64,000 bases of DNA from Aneurinibacillus thermoaerophilus. Lineage in GTDB: Bacteria; Bacillota; Bacilli; Aneurinibacillales; Aneurinibacillaceae. The DNA lies in contig NZ_FNDE01000010.1 in NCBI RefSeq assembly GCF_900099925.1, positions 23,979 through 87,978 on the forward strand. Direction: 5' to 3'. Every line of letters starts with the position of its first letter. Positions within the stretch are counted from its first letter, which is position 1. Of this stretch, positions 25,719-33,792 are shown piece by piece. The notes beneath the pieces are model-generated. The model was not told the origin of the DNA and ran no database searches. It worked only from the letters and a program-made list of their open reading frames with translations. The position numbers and the translations under genes are program-made.

Positions 25719-25885
25719 CTATATATCACTCCTCCAACGTCCTATTGTATCAGAAAATCCCTCCCCTCAATCTTTAAAAAGTGTAAAAGTATTCAGATTG
25801 AATGAAAACCTCTCTTTTCTTTTATGAAAATTAGGTGTAGGATAAAGACAAAGTTTTTTCTAAACCGACCAAGGAGTGAATAGAG

Positions 25886-26983
25886 ATGTTAAAACAGGCA
25901 CAACGCGCCTATAACTTTAATGCGGGCCCGTCCGCTTTGCCGTTCGCCGTTTTGGAAAAGGCTCAACAAGAACTTGTAAACTTCCAGGGAACTGGCATGT
26001 CCGTGATGGAATTAAGTCACCGCAGTGCCACTTACGAGCAGGTACATAACGAGGCGATCGCGTCCTTAAAAGAGCTAATGAATATTCCGGAAGACTATCA
26101 CGTTCTGTTTTTGCAGGGCGGGGCCAGCACGCAGTTTGCGACCATTCCGATGAATTTTCTTGCACAAGGTAAAAAAGCGGGATACATTATGACCGGTTCT
26201 TGGTCTGAGAAAGCACATAAAGAAGCGAAAATGCTTGGCGAAACATACGTGGTCGCTTCCACAAAAGAAACAAATTACAACCGTATTCCGGCGCTGGATG
26301 AGTTGAAATACGAAGACAATACGGCGTATGTGCATCTTACGTCCAATAATACGATTTTTGGCACCGAGTGGTTTACGTTTCCCGATACCGGTGATTTACC
26401 ACTCATTGCGGATATGTCAAGCGATATCCTGTCCCATCCGATCGATGTCAGCAAGTTCGCGATGATCTATGCGGGTGCACAAAAGAATCTGGGGCCTTCC
26501 GGTGTTACCGTCGTCATCTTGCGACCGGACATGCTGGAGCGTGCTAACGCGAACGTGCCGACAATGTTTCGTTATGATACACATGTGAAAAACAACTCCC
26601 TCTATAACACGCCGCCGACGTTTGGGATTTATATGCTTAGCCTTGTGCTTGAGTGGGCAAAAGAGCAAGGTGGCCTTGAAGCGCTTGCGAAAATGAATAA
26701 AGAAAAAGCGGCACTCATTTACGATGTTATTGATCAAAGTGAAGGTTTCTATAGAGGACATGCGGAAAAAGACAGCCGTTCCCTGATGAACATTACGTTC
26801 CGTCTCGCTTCTGAAGAGCTGGAGAAAAAGTTCCTCGCCGAAGCAAAAGAAGCAGGTTTTGTAGGTCTGAACGGTCACCGTTCCGTCGGAGGTTGTCGCG
26901 CGTCCATTTACAATGCTGTGCCGTATGAAAGCTGCAAGGTACTCAGCGAATTCATGAAAGACTTTATGAAGAAAAACGGATAA
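25886..26983 (+). CDS. serC: Phosphoserine aminotransferase SerC
   Basis: The 365-residue class V PLP aminotransferase begins RAYNFNAGPSALPFAVLE, the SerC signature. QGGASTQFATIPMN, the PLP-ring Asp region ADMSSDILS, the Schiff-base Lys in YAGAQKNLGPSGVTVV and the C-terminal GHRSVGGCRASIYNA all match. It converts 3-phosphohydroxypyruvate to phosphoserine in serine synthesis and also acts in pyridoxal phosphate synthesis in some bacteria. ATG 25886 has the SD AAGGAG. No serA or serB lies nearby; no T-box leader is seen in the 165 bases upstream. Confidence 0.95.
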   Translation: MLKQAQRAYNFNAGPSALPFAVLEKAQQELVNFQGTGMSVMELSHRSATYEQVHNEAIASLKELMNIPEDYHVLFLQGGASTQFATIPMNFLAQGKKAGYIMTGSWSEKAHKEAKMLGETYVVASTKETNYNRIPALDELKYEDNTAYVHLTSNNTIFGTEWFTFPDTGDLPLIADMSSDILSHPIDVSKFAMIYAGAQKNLGPSGVTVVILRPDMLERANANVPTMFRYDTHVKNNSLYNTPPTFGIYMLSLVLEWAKEQGGLEALAKMNKEKAALIYDVIDQSEGFYRGHAEKDSRSLMNITFRLASEELEKKFLAEAKEAGFVGLNGHRSVGGCRASIYNAVPYESCKVLSEFMKDFMKKNG

Positions 26984-26995
26984 TGAAGAAAGCAG

Positions 26996-27080
26996 GAAGA
27001 AGATGCAGTGTGCTTGGTTTTTGCCTGTGTAACTTTGCCGGGCAGAAAGCAGTTATGTGCGCGTGCATCTTCTTTATTGT
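26996..27080 (+). terminator. Long-armed terminator-like hairpin after serC
   Basis: AAGAAGATGCAGTG near 26996 pairs with CGCGTGCATCTTCTT near 27061-27075, followed by ATTGTTTTTT. The ~50-base loop contains further pairing (TGCC/GGCA), so the structure is larger than an ordinary terminator. Confidence 0.6.
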
Positions 27081-27171
27081 TTTTTCATTCTGATTCTGAA
27101 GCATTGCTGCGTCTCCGTGCAACATGTTAGAGTAAGGAGCGAAGACAAAAAAACAAAGGAGTGGCAAAGAA

Positions 27172-28068
27172 ATGGAAGTAGGATTGGTCGGACTCGGAAA
27201 AATGGGATACAATCTGGCGTTAAACATGTTGGACAAGAAGCATGAAGTCGTTGCCTATGATACGGTAGGCGAACACGTGGAACGCATTGCGAAAGAAGGT
27301 GCGATAGGAGCTGATTCTCTGGCCGCACTCGCGGAAAAACTAAAGGCGCCACGTGTTATTATTATGTTGGTACCAGCTGGAAAAATCACCAGTCAAGTGA
27401 TCGAGGAGTTGGTACCCTATCTCGAAAAGGGTGATATTTTAATCGATGCCGGGAATTCCAATTATAAAGATACGCTCGCTCGCTATACGCAGCTTAAGGA
27501 AAAAGGAATTTATTTCGTCGATTGTGGCACAAGCGGCGGCACGGAAGGTGCGCGGCACGGGATATGTGCCATGGTCGGCGGCGACCCGGAAGCGCTTGCT
27601 TATATCACTCCGTTGTTTGAAAGCATTTCTGTGCCGAACGGTTTTCTCAAAGCAGGACAGCCGGGCAGCGGCCACTTCTTAAAAATGGTGCACAACGGTA
27701 TTGAATATGGGATGATGCAGGCCATCGGTGAAGGGTTTGAAATTCTGGACAAAAGTCCGTTTGACTATGATTACGAAGCGGTGGCCCGTGTATGGAACAA
27801 CGGTTCCGTTATCCGCAGTTGGCTGATGGAACTGATGCAAAACGCGTTTTCCAAACAACCGAGACTAGAAAATATTAAAGGCGTTATGCATTCGTCCGGT
27901 GAAGGAATCTGGACAGTGGAGACTGCGATGGAACTGCAAGCGAGCGCTCCAGTTATCGCGCTGTCCCAGTTCATGCGCTTTCGTTCGCTTGAAGACGATA
28001 CGTTCCATGGCAAAGTTGTCGCCGCACTGCGCAACGAATTTGGCGGACACGCGGTCGTGAAGAAGTAA
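27172..28068 (+). CDS. 6-phosphogluconate dehydrogenase, decarboxylating, short (GndA/YqeC-like) form
   Basis: The 298-residue form is the short type found in many Bacilli. It has the N-terminal Rossmann motif VGLVGLGKMGYNLALNML, the substrate region LIDAGNSNYKDT, VDCGTSGGTEGARHGICAM and the catalytic Lys in GHFLKMVHNGIEYGMMQ. It oxidises and decarboxylates 6-phosphogluconate to ribulose 5-phosphate. Short forms are usually NAD-dependent; the acidic residue after the second strand (AYDTV) agrees with that. ATG 27172 has a nearby AAAGGAGTGG. The next gene starts 69 bases downstream on the same strand. Confidence 0.93.
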   Translation: MEVGLVGLGKMGYNLALNMLDKKHEVVAYDTVGEHVERIAKEGAIGADSLAALAEKLKAPRVIIMLVPAGKITSQVIEELVPYLEKGDILIDAGNSNYKDTLARYTQLKEKGIYFVDCGTSGGTEGARHGICAMVGGDPEALAYITPLFESISVPNGFLKAGQPGSGHFLKMVHNGIEYGMMQAIGEGFEILDKSPFDYDYEAVARVWNNGSVIRSWLMELMQNAFSKQPRLENIKGVMHSSGEGIWTVETAMELQASAPVIALSQFMRFRSLEDDTFHGKVVAALRNEFGGHAVVKK

Positions 28069-28137
28069 CGGTACGAAGAAGGGATAAAGGAGAGTAAACG
28101 TTTCTTAAAGTAAGTATGGAAAGGAGAGGGAAAGCGG

Positions 28138-30231
28138 ATGGCTTCGTACGCAAAAGAAAAAGACGGAATATTTCCTTCCGTTTGTTCGCTTGATTGTCCG
28201 GATACGTGTGGCTTGCTTGTACATAAAAAGGATGGAAAAATCGTCAAAGTGGAAGGGGATTCGACACACCCAGTAACACAGGGGGCCATTTGCAACAAAG
28301 TGCGCAACATGCCGGCGCGCATTCATGATCCGAACCGACTCAAATACCCGCTAAAGCGCATCGGGGCGAAGGGAGAGGGCAAGTTTGCCCGCATTACATG
28401 GGAAGAAGCGATCGAAACCATTTCATCTAAATGGAAAGCGCTTATCCGCGAACATGGCGCGGAAAGCATTCTGCCGTATAGCTTTTACGGCAATATGGGA
28501 ATTCTGAACGCGGAAGGCATGGATCGCCGTTTTTTTCACCGACTCGGCGCAAGTCAGCTAGAGCGTACCATTTGCAATGCCGCTGGCAAAGCCGGATATA
28601 TGTATACGTTGGGCGGTGGGTATGGCACCGACCCGGAGGAAACCGTGCATGCGAAACTTTTTATTTTCTGGGGTTGCAATGCGGTCAGTACGAATATGCA
28701 TCAGGTTACGCTCGCAGAAAAAGCGCGGAAAAACGGTGCCCAGGTTGTCGTCATTGATGTACACAAAAACCAGACTGGCCGCTGGGCAGACTGGTTTATT
28801 CCGATTTTGCCGGGAACTGATACGGCACTCGCACTCGGACTGATGCATGTGTTATTTGCTGAAAATCTGGTGGATGAGGAGTTTCTTACTGCGCATACAG
28901 TCGGGCATGAGGAATTGCGTGAACATGTTAAGCGATATGATCCGGAAACGGTTTCCGCCATCACAAAAGTACCAGCGGAAGATATTTATAAGCTGGCGCG
29001 CTTGTACGGTACAACATCGCCCGCATTTATCCGAATTGGCAATGGGCCACAGCATCATGACAATGGTGGCATGTTCGTGCGTAGCGTTGCCTGTCTTCCG
29101 GCCTTAACCGGCCAGTGGCATATCAAAGGTGGAGGGGCCATTAAAGGAAACAGCGACTACTCAGCCGTCAATTTTCAAGTATTGCAACGTCCGGATTTGC
29201 TGAAGCAGAAGACACGCTCCATTAATATGAATCAAATTGGCGAAGCGCTCACTGAACTCGATCCGCCCGTTTACTCTGTTTTTGTTTACAATAGCAACCC
29301 GCTTGTCGTGGCGCCGGATACAAATAAAGTAAAAGCGGGTTTTGCGCGCGAAGATTTGTTTACGGTTGTGCATGATTTATTTTTAACAGAGACCGCCCGT
29401 TACGCCGATATTGTGCTGCCGGCGACATCGGCGTTTGAAAATTTGGATTTGTACACGTCATACTGGCATTTGTACGTGCATTTGCACGAGCCGGTGCTTG
29501 AACCATACGGGGAAAGCAAATCCAATGTGGACGTGTTTCGTCTGCTTGCACAGGCGATGGGGTTCGAAGAACAAGCGTTTAAAGATACGGAAGAGGAGAT
29601 GATTCGGCAAATTCTCGACCGCGAGGCGAATCCATACTTGGACGGCATTACGTATGAAGCGCTGCATGAGAAACGGTTTATGAAAATCGATAGTAGCAAG
29701 GCTCCGAAATTCCCCGGGCGCCTGCCGACACCGAGCGGCAAGATTGAACTGTATTCCACGCGGATGGAAAAAGAGGGATTGCCGCCGCTCCCGACATACG
29801 AACCTATTAAAGAAGAAGAGATGTTTCCGCTTTTGTTCGTTTCGGCGCCGAACCATAATTTCTTAAACTCAACGTTTTCTAATAATGCTAAGCATGTAGC
29901 GATGGAGAAAACGCCGCGCCTGCACATTCATCCGGAAGATGCCCGGAAACGGGGCATTGAGCATGGAGAAAAGGTTCGTGTCTATAATAACCGTGGTGAA
30001 TGCGAACTGACCGCTTTCGTTGCAGAAAATGTTTTGCCAGGTGCGGTTGTCAGCCAGGGGCTCTGGGCGGATGAGCCAGGAACAAAACGCATTGTGAACG
30101 CTCTGACGCCAAGCCGTTTATCTGATATGGGAGGAGGTGCCACTTTCTTTTCAACGAGAGTGGAGGTAGAGAAACTGGCAGCAGACGCAAACGGAATGGA
30201 TGATAAAAAGAATTCGGACAGCGATGTGTAA
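28138..30231 (+). CDS. Molybdopterin-dependent oxidoreductase (formate dehydrogenase/YoaE-like)
   Basis: The 697-residue DMSO-reductase-family protein opens with a [4Fe-4S] site: Cys16, Cys20, Cys24 and Cys52 (CSLDCPDTCG...AICNK). Cys146 in LERTICNAAG sits where a molybdenum ligand is expected. Cofactor-binding segments are WGCNAVSTNMH, IDVHKNQTGRWADWF, LPGTDTALALG, TARYADIVLPATSAFEN and the C-terminal molybdopterin-dinucleotide domain from ~590. No Tat signal is present, so it is cytoplasmic. It resembles Bacillus YoaE, whose substrate is unsettled. The MGD it needs would come from mobA-moaD at 12.8-15.9 kb. ATG 28138 has the SD AAAGGAGAGG. Confidence 0.9.
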   Translation: MASYAKEKDGIFPSVCSLDCPDTCGLLVHKKDGKIVKVEGDSTHPVTQGAICNKVRNMPARIHDPNRLKYPLKRIGAKGEGKFARITWEEAIETISSKWKALIREHGAESILPYSFYGNMGILNAEGMDRRFFHRLGASQLERTICNAAGKAGYMYTLGGGYGTDPEETVHAKLFIFWGCNAVSTNMHQVTLAEKARKNGAQVVVIDVHKNQTGRWADWFIPILPGTDTALALGLMHVLFAENLVDEEFLTAHTVGHEELREHVKRYDPETVSAITKVPAEDIYKLARLYGTTSPAFIRIGNGPQHHDNGGMFVRSVACLPALTGQWHIKGGGAIKGNSDYSAVNFQVLQRPDLLKQKTRSINMNQIGEALTELDPPVYSVFVYNSNPLVVAPDTNKVKAGFAREDLFTVVHDLFLTETARYADIVLPATSAFENLDLYTSYWHLYVHLHEPVLEPYGESKSNVDVFRLLAQAMGFEEQAFKDTEEEMIRQILDREANPYLDGITYEALHEKRFMKIDSSKAPKFPGRLPTPSGKIELYSTRMEKEGLPPLPTYEPIKEEEMFPLLFVSAPNHNFLNSTFSNNAKHVAMEKTPRLHIHPEDARKRGIEHGEKVRVYNNRGECELTAFVAENVLPGAVVSQGLWADEPGTKRIVNALTPSRLSDMGGGATFFSTRVEVEKLAADANGMDDKKNSDSDV

Positions 30232-30331
30232 GAAAAGGGAAAAAGCAACCGTCCTTACCTCTCTGCCCGAACTGTAGCACAAAACAGGAGTAAAATACGG
30301 ATATAATACGTGCGTCATGCGAATGTTATCG

Positions 30332-30734
30332 CTAAAATGAACCTGATTTCGTGCTTTTTTGCAGTACAAACTCTTCGATGACATGGCGCACGCCTTCTTC
30401 ATTGTTGGAGCGCGTTACATAATCGGCTTTTTGTTTAATAAACTCCGGCGCGTTGCCCATCGCGACGCCGAGACCGGCGACTTTAATCAAATCGATGTCA
30501 TTATAGCTATCCCCGATGCCGATGATTTTCGAACGGTCAATGCCAAACATTTTTGCCAGATGAAGAATCGCTTGGCCTTTGCTGGCTTCGGGGTGCATAA
30601 CTTCAAGAAAATATGGCTTTGATTTCGTAATATATGCCGCCTCCCCAAATTCTTCGTTTAGCTCTTTTGCTAGTGCATCAAGTGCTTCAGGTTCATCATA
30701 GTATAACAGCATCGATAGAAATCATTTTATACAA
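30332..30734 (-). pseudogene. Cof-type HAD phosphatase with large internal deletion
   Basis: The C-terminal half (from LLYYDEPEALDALAKEL to the end) is a Cof-like HAD hydrolase: KGQAILHLAKMFGI, GIGDSYNDIDLIKVAGLGVAMGNA, including motif III Lys and motif IV Asp-Asp. The N-terminus with the nucleophile DxD is not there. Just upstream, TTG 30734 after AAAAGGAG encodes LYKMISID, the exact family start, but after that Asp the sequence jumps in the wrong frame to the C-terminal half. About 140 codons, including the rest of motif I and the cap domain, have therefore been deleted. The product cannot be active. Confidence 0.75.
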
Positions 30735-30899
30735 TATATCATCGCTCCTTTTCTTTTTATTCGAATTTTGCCCATATGATCATATCACATCGGGCGGAGG
30801 GTACGGACCCCTATTTACACAAACTTCTTGATGGTACCAACTGTATATGGAAAAGGATATTGACAGTGTACCTAATAATAACTAAACTATAATTGATAT

Positions 30900-30914
30900 T
30901 GATAATAATAATCA
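30900..30914. promoter_or_regulatory. Putative Fur box 1
   Basis: TGATAATAATAATCA matches the Bacillus 7-1-7 Fur box TGATAATnATTATCA with one mismatch. It lies 109 bases upstream of the surface-protein gene at 31023 within an extended AT-rich dyad. Zur or PerR boxes are related in sequence, so the regulator is inferred. Confidence 0.5.
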
Positions 30915-30980
30915 TTATTGATTAAAAGATGAAAAAGGAGGAAGTAAATCGGCTAGATTATTTTTTTTGTTGTTTTTAAT

Positions 30981-31000
30981 TGATAATGAGTTTCATTTTT
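30981..31000. promoter_or_regulatory. Putative Fur box 2
   Basis: TGATAATGAGTTTCATTTTT resembles the 19-bp Fur consensus, with its left half perfect and right half partly degraded. It sits 23 bases before GTG 31023, close to the SD. Confidence 0.35.
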
Positions 31001-31022
31001 ATTTATTAAGGGGAGAATGTAA

Positions 31023-32390
31023 GTGATAAAAAGAAAGACAATACAACGAGTAGGATCGGCTACACTTGTTATATCTTCTATTTTATTTTCGTATCCGTCA
31101 TATGGACAAGCGAGTAGTTCGGATAAATCGGTGAAGAGTGAAAAAGAAGAATACAAGGTATCCGTTACCGTGGATAAAGTTCATACGTTGGTAGCGGGAA
31201 AGAAGGATGAAAATGCATTGACCACGGTTGAAATCGAGGAGCTGATTCCTGGGACATTCCTGCCTGGAAGGGAAGTTACTTTTTCCTTGCCAAAAGGGCT
31301 TTCATCGGTGGACAAAATTAAGGTTTGGCATAATAGCGATTTACGCGTCGAAACGACAACAAGTAAAATTACGATCCATGTCCCAGCCTATCGTTCAGAG
31401 GAGAAATATAAACTGACAGCAACCATGCGCCTTGTCGCCAGGATTGATCAAGAAGGAGAATTAAAAGCGACAATTAAAGGGGATGGCGTTACGGAAAGCA
31501 AGGTTTTGATTGCAAGGGTTATTCAGGGCGCAAGCATTGAGCCCGTTAAAAACGAAAAACAACGTCCGCTCCGTTTAGGTGTTCAAGCTCAGCCGGCACC
31601 CGATCTTCTTTTTACTGAACGTGTGGCAGGTGCATTTAGAAAAGAGGGAAATGCCGATATTACATTTCATCTTCCCAGAGTTGGTATGCGCTTTAGTGAA
31701 GTGCCGACGGTTAAAGTCATCAAGGGAGATTTGCAAATCGATGAGCATTCGGTTCAGCTGGTAGAGGAGAAAGAACTGAAAGATGACTCTTATTCTAATG
31801 GAATTACTTTTAAAATCAAAAAAGAAAGTTCCAAACCTTCCGTCATCCAGGTTTCTGATATTAAAATTTCTACCAACCGTACGATGGCAGATGGATTGTA
31901 TGATTTAACCGTATGGGGAGATGCTCTGGCGCATGAAAAACAGTTGAAAGATTCGAAGGTGATGTCTTTTCCGTACGTTTCAGTTAACGGTTCAGATGAA
32001 AAGCATGAAGTAAAAAGAGAGATATCTTTTTCGGTTGGAGAGCTGGTTTATTACATAGGGCACACAGAGAAAAAAATGAATATTGCTCCTTACATGAAGA
32101 AGAACCACATTTATGCGCCGATTCATCATTTGGCCGAAGCGCTGGGGATTCATGAAAATGAGTTGCTCTGGGATGAAGCAAGCCAAACGATGACCATTCT
32201 TAAAGACAAAAAGATTCTTCAGTTACAGGCAGGAAGCGATATCGTGGGTATTAACAGTATGAAAGTGCCGATTCCTACAGATATTGAAATGAAAGATGCA
32301 CATATTATGGTGCCGCTTGATGTGGTTGCCGCATTTTTAGGAGTGAAAGCAAAGTGGGAGCCGGCAAGCAAAAAAATTATACTGAGCTAG
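31023..32390 (+). CDS. Secreted protein with C-terminal copper-amine-oxidase N-terminal-like domain
   Basis: The 455-residue protein has a signal peptide (MIKRKTIQRVGSATLVISSI, cleavage near GQA). The middle is beta-rich and unassigned. The last ~110 residues form the CuAO N1-like repeat common in secreted Bacillales surface proteins: YAPIHHLAEALGI, LLWDEASQTMTI, IMVPLDVVAAFLGV, KWEPASKKIIL. That module binds surfaces or mediates folding and implies no oxidase activity. GTG 31023 has AGGGGAG 8 bases upstream. Two Fur-box-like dyads precede it, suggesting iron-responsive expression (inferred). A strong terminator follows. Function unknown. Confidence 0.7.
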   Translation: MIKRKTIQRVGSATLVISSILFSYPSYGQASSSDKSVKSEKEEYKVSVTVDKVHTLVAGKKDENALTTVEIEELIPGTFLPGREVTFSLPKGLSSVDKIKVWHNSDLRVETTTSKITIHVPAYRSEEKYKLTATMRLVARIDQEGELKATIKGDGVTESKVLIARVIQGASIEPVKNEKQRPLRLGVQAQPAPDLLFTERVAGAFRKEGNADITFHLPRVGMRFSEVPTVKVIKGDLQIDEHSVQLVEEKELKDDSYSNGITFKIKKESSKPSVIQVSDIKISTNRTMADGLYDLTVWGDALAHEKQLKDSKVMSFPYVSVNGSDEKHEVKREISFSVGELVYYIGHTEKKMNIAPYMKKNHIYAPIHHLAEALGIHENELLWDEASQTMTILKDKKILQLQAGSDIVGINSMKVPIPTDIEMKDAHIMVPLDVVAAFLGVKAKWEPASKKIILS

Positions 32391-32499
32391 ATCGTAGATT
32401 TCCGGTATAATTCATTAAAATCCATTCAGTTTCATTTGTATGATGTTCAACGGCTATTATTTTTAAATCATTATTAATTATTATTTATAAAGGTATTCG

Positions 32500-32542
32500 T
32501 CATAAAGAAAGTAGGGTGCATAATGTGCCCTACTTTCTTTAT
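32500..32542. terminator. Strong near-palindromic terminator
   Basis: CATAAAGAAAGTAGGGTGC pairs along 17-18 bases with GCCCTACTTTCTTTATG around a short loop. It closes the surface-protein gene; the symmetric shape could also serve reverse transcription. Confidence 0.8.
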
Positions 32543-32566
32543 GCCTAAATATTAGGAATGTATATA

Positions 32567-32656
32567 GGGGTTTTATCCCATGCGGGCACGGTAGCGCGAG
32601 AATATAAAGTTCCTTCCGTTGTAGAATGGCCACCACTGTTTTAAAGGATGTTACAG
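32567..32656 (+). pseudogene. Remnant of a PEP-utilising enzyme mobile domain
   Basis: One frame reads GVLSHAGTVAREYKVPSVV, the phosphohistidine loop of PEP synthase/pyruvate phosphate dikinase/rifampicin phosphotransferase-type enzymes (normally GGxLSHaaivAREygiPaVV, with the catalytic His). After a break near 32621 the next frame continues MATTVLKDVTG, matching the following NATxvLkdG strand. Only ~30 residues of the swivelling domain survive. The remnant directly abuts the MFS remnant that follows, with no stop, start or SD between them, so the two were joined by deletion. Confidence 0.6.
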
Positions 32657-32790
32657 GCCGTTCCCAAAAAGATGACAGGAATTGCATCGGGAATTTTTTC
32701 AACGTTTCGTTGTTTCGTTATGTTGGCGGCATGATCGCTTCCGTATTAGTGAGTCTATTAAGGGAGAAAATATGGATGTATAGCATGCTT
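32657..32790 (+). pseudogene. Remnant of an MFS transporter, broken by an 8-bp duplication
   Basis: From 32660 the sequence reads VPKKMTGIASGIFSTFR, then breaks; another frame from 32713 reads FRYVGGMIASVLVSLLREK. Together they match the conserved MFS stretch GxaSGlfnTfRyvGgmig. The break is explained by a tandem duplication: TTTCGTTG at 32705-32712 is followed by TTTCGTTA at 32713-32720. Removing one 8-base copy restores SGIFSTFRYVGGMIASVL in a single frame. The rest of the transporter is lost upstream, and its end runs into the convergent gene at 32791. Confidence 0.65.
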
Positions 32791-33531
32791 TTATTCGCTT
32801 TCATTATAGGCTGGAAGTTCGAATGTCCCTTTGATGTTTAGAACGGTTTCTCCGCAATCCGTTGTAAACGAGAGATCCTCATCAATACGTAGTTCTGAAA
32901 CAACGATGTTACTGAAATCCGGGCAGGGATTTTCAGCGCGCGTAAAGTAAATCGTATGATTCACGTGAACTGAGCCCAAGCGACTAATCGCTGCTAAATC
33001 TCTGCCAACGTTTCCCGTAATGTTAGAGATACTGACAATAAACTGGATATAGCCTACCGCTCTCACGCGTTGAAGGCTCCCGCTACAATTCGCTTCCTTT
33101 TGGTCAAAATGAGGGATATGTTCAGCGGTTTGTGTACAAGTATCAATAATGCATTCGATCCCCTCTGTGTTAAAAGCAATGTCAGGAGCAAAAGAAGGGG
33201 CAAGCCTGAATCCTTGTGGTAGCACAATATTGCAACTAAAAGGGACAGACCGGTTACATATGGTTTCATCGTAAGGAGCCGATGTTTGTTGGCTGCTCAC
33301 TACCTTTGTACGTCTTTCAGATAATAGTTGCTTTTGAATATTTGTTGGCATTTCCTCGTCCAGTTCTTTTTGCTCTTCCAGGTTTGCCACTAAGCATGTT
33401 GCGACTTTTTTTGGCGTTGATGTACTATGTTTATTTTTATATGTAGCAGATTGAGCTTTGTATATAATCGATTGATTTTTATATATATTGTATTGAGCCT
33501 GGGAAATAATATAGGAACGCATACGATCCAT
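32791..33531 (-). CDS. Hypothetical protein with N-terminal heptapeptide repeats
   Basis: I do not recognise this 246-residue protein. Residues ~13-33 contain three near-repeats of seven (QYNIYKN, QSIIYKA, QSATYKN). A charged segment follows (LEEQKELDEEMPTNIQKQLL), then a beta-rich domain with six scattered Cys (ICNRSVPFSCNIVLP, ECIIDTCTQT, ANCSGSLQ, ENPCPDF, TTDCGETVLNIKG). It has no signal peptide. Neighbouring coat-type ATP-grasp genes make a spore-surface role conceivable, but nothing in the sequence proves it. The N-terminus MDRMRSYIISQ has SD AGGATGG-like bases upstream; its tail overlaps the MFS remnant. Confidence 0.5.
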   Translation of the reverse strand: MDRMRSYIISQAQYNIYKNQSIIYKAQSATYKNKHSTSTPKKVATCLVANLEEQKELDEEMPTNIQKQLLSERRTKVVSSQQTSAPYDETICNRSVPFSCNIVLPQGFRLAPSFAPDIAFNTEGIECIIDTCTQTAEHIPHFDQKEANCSGSLQRVRAVGYIQFIVSISNITGNVGRDLAAISRLGSVHVNHTIYFTRAENPCPDFSNIVVSELRIDEDLSFTTDCGETVLNIKGTFELPAYNESE

Positions 33532-33792
33532 CCTTTCTTTTTCATACTGAACGGTGTTATCACATGTTATCTTTAGGTTAGTTTTGCAACACCCTCACAC
33601 TGTATAGAGAATGCAAAAAAGAATGGATTGGTGACGACAAACGTGGAGAAATTTATATCCGTCGCTTTCAAATACAGTTCATTCACCTATAACCAACCCG
33701 TTTTGTACGTGCATAAGATACATTGTATTTGTAAACACAATGAGACAATGTGCGGTTCTACTTTAATGAGAGAAAAAGAGGTGGTTGGCTGT

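Noticed and set aside
30929..30979. Short leader-like frame with AAAAGGAGG inside it
   Set aside because: The purine run lies after its ATG rather than before it, so it cannot serve as its SD; Fur-box DNA surrounds it.
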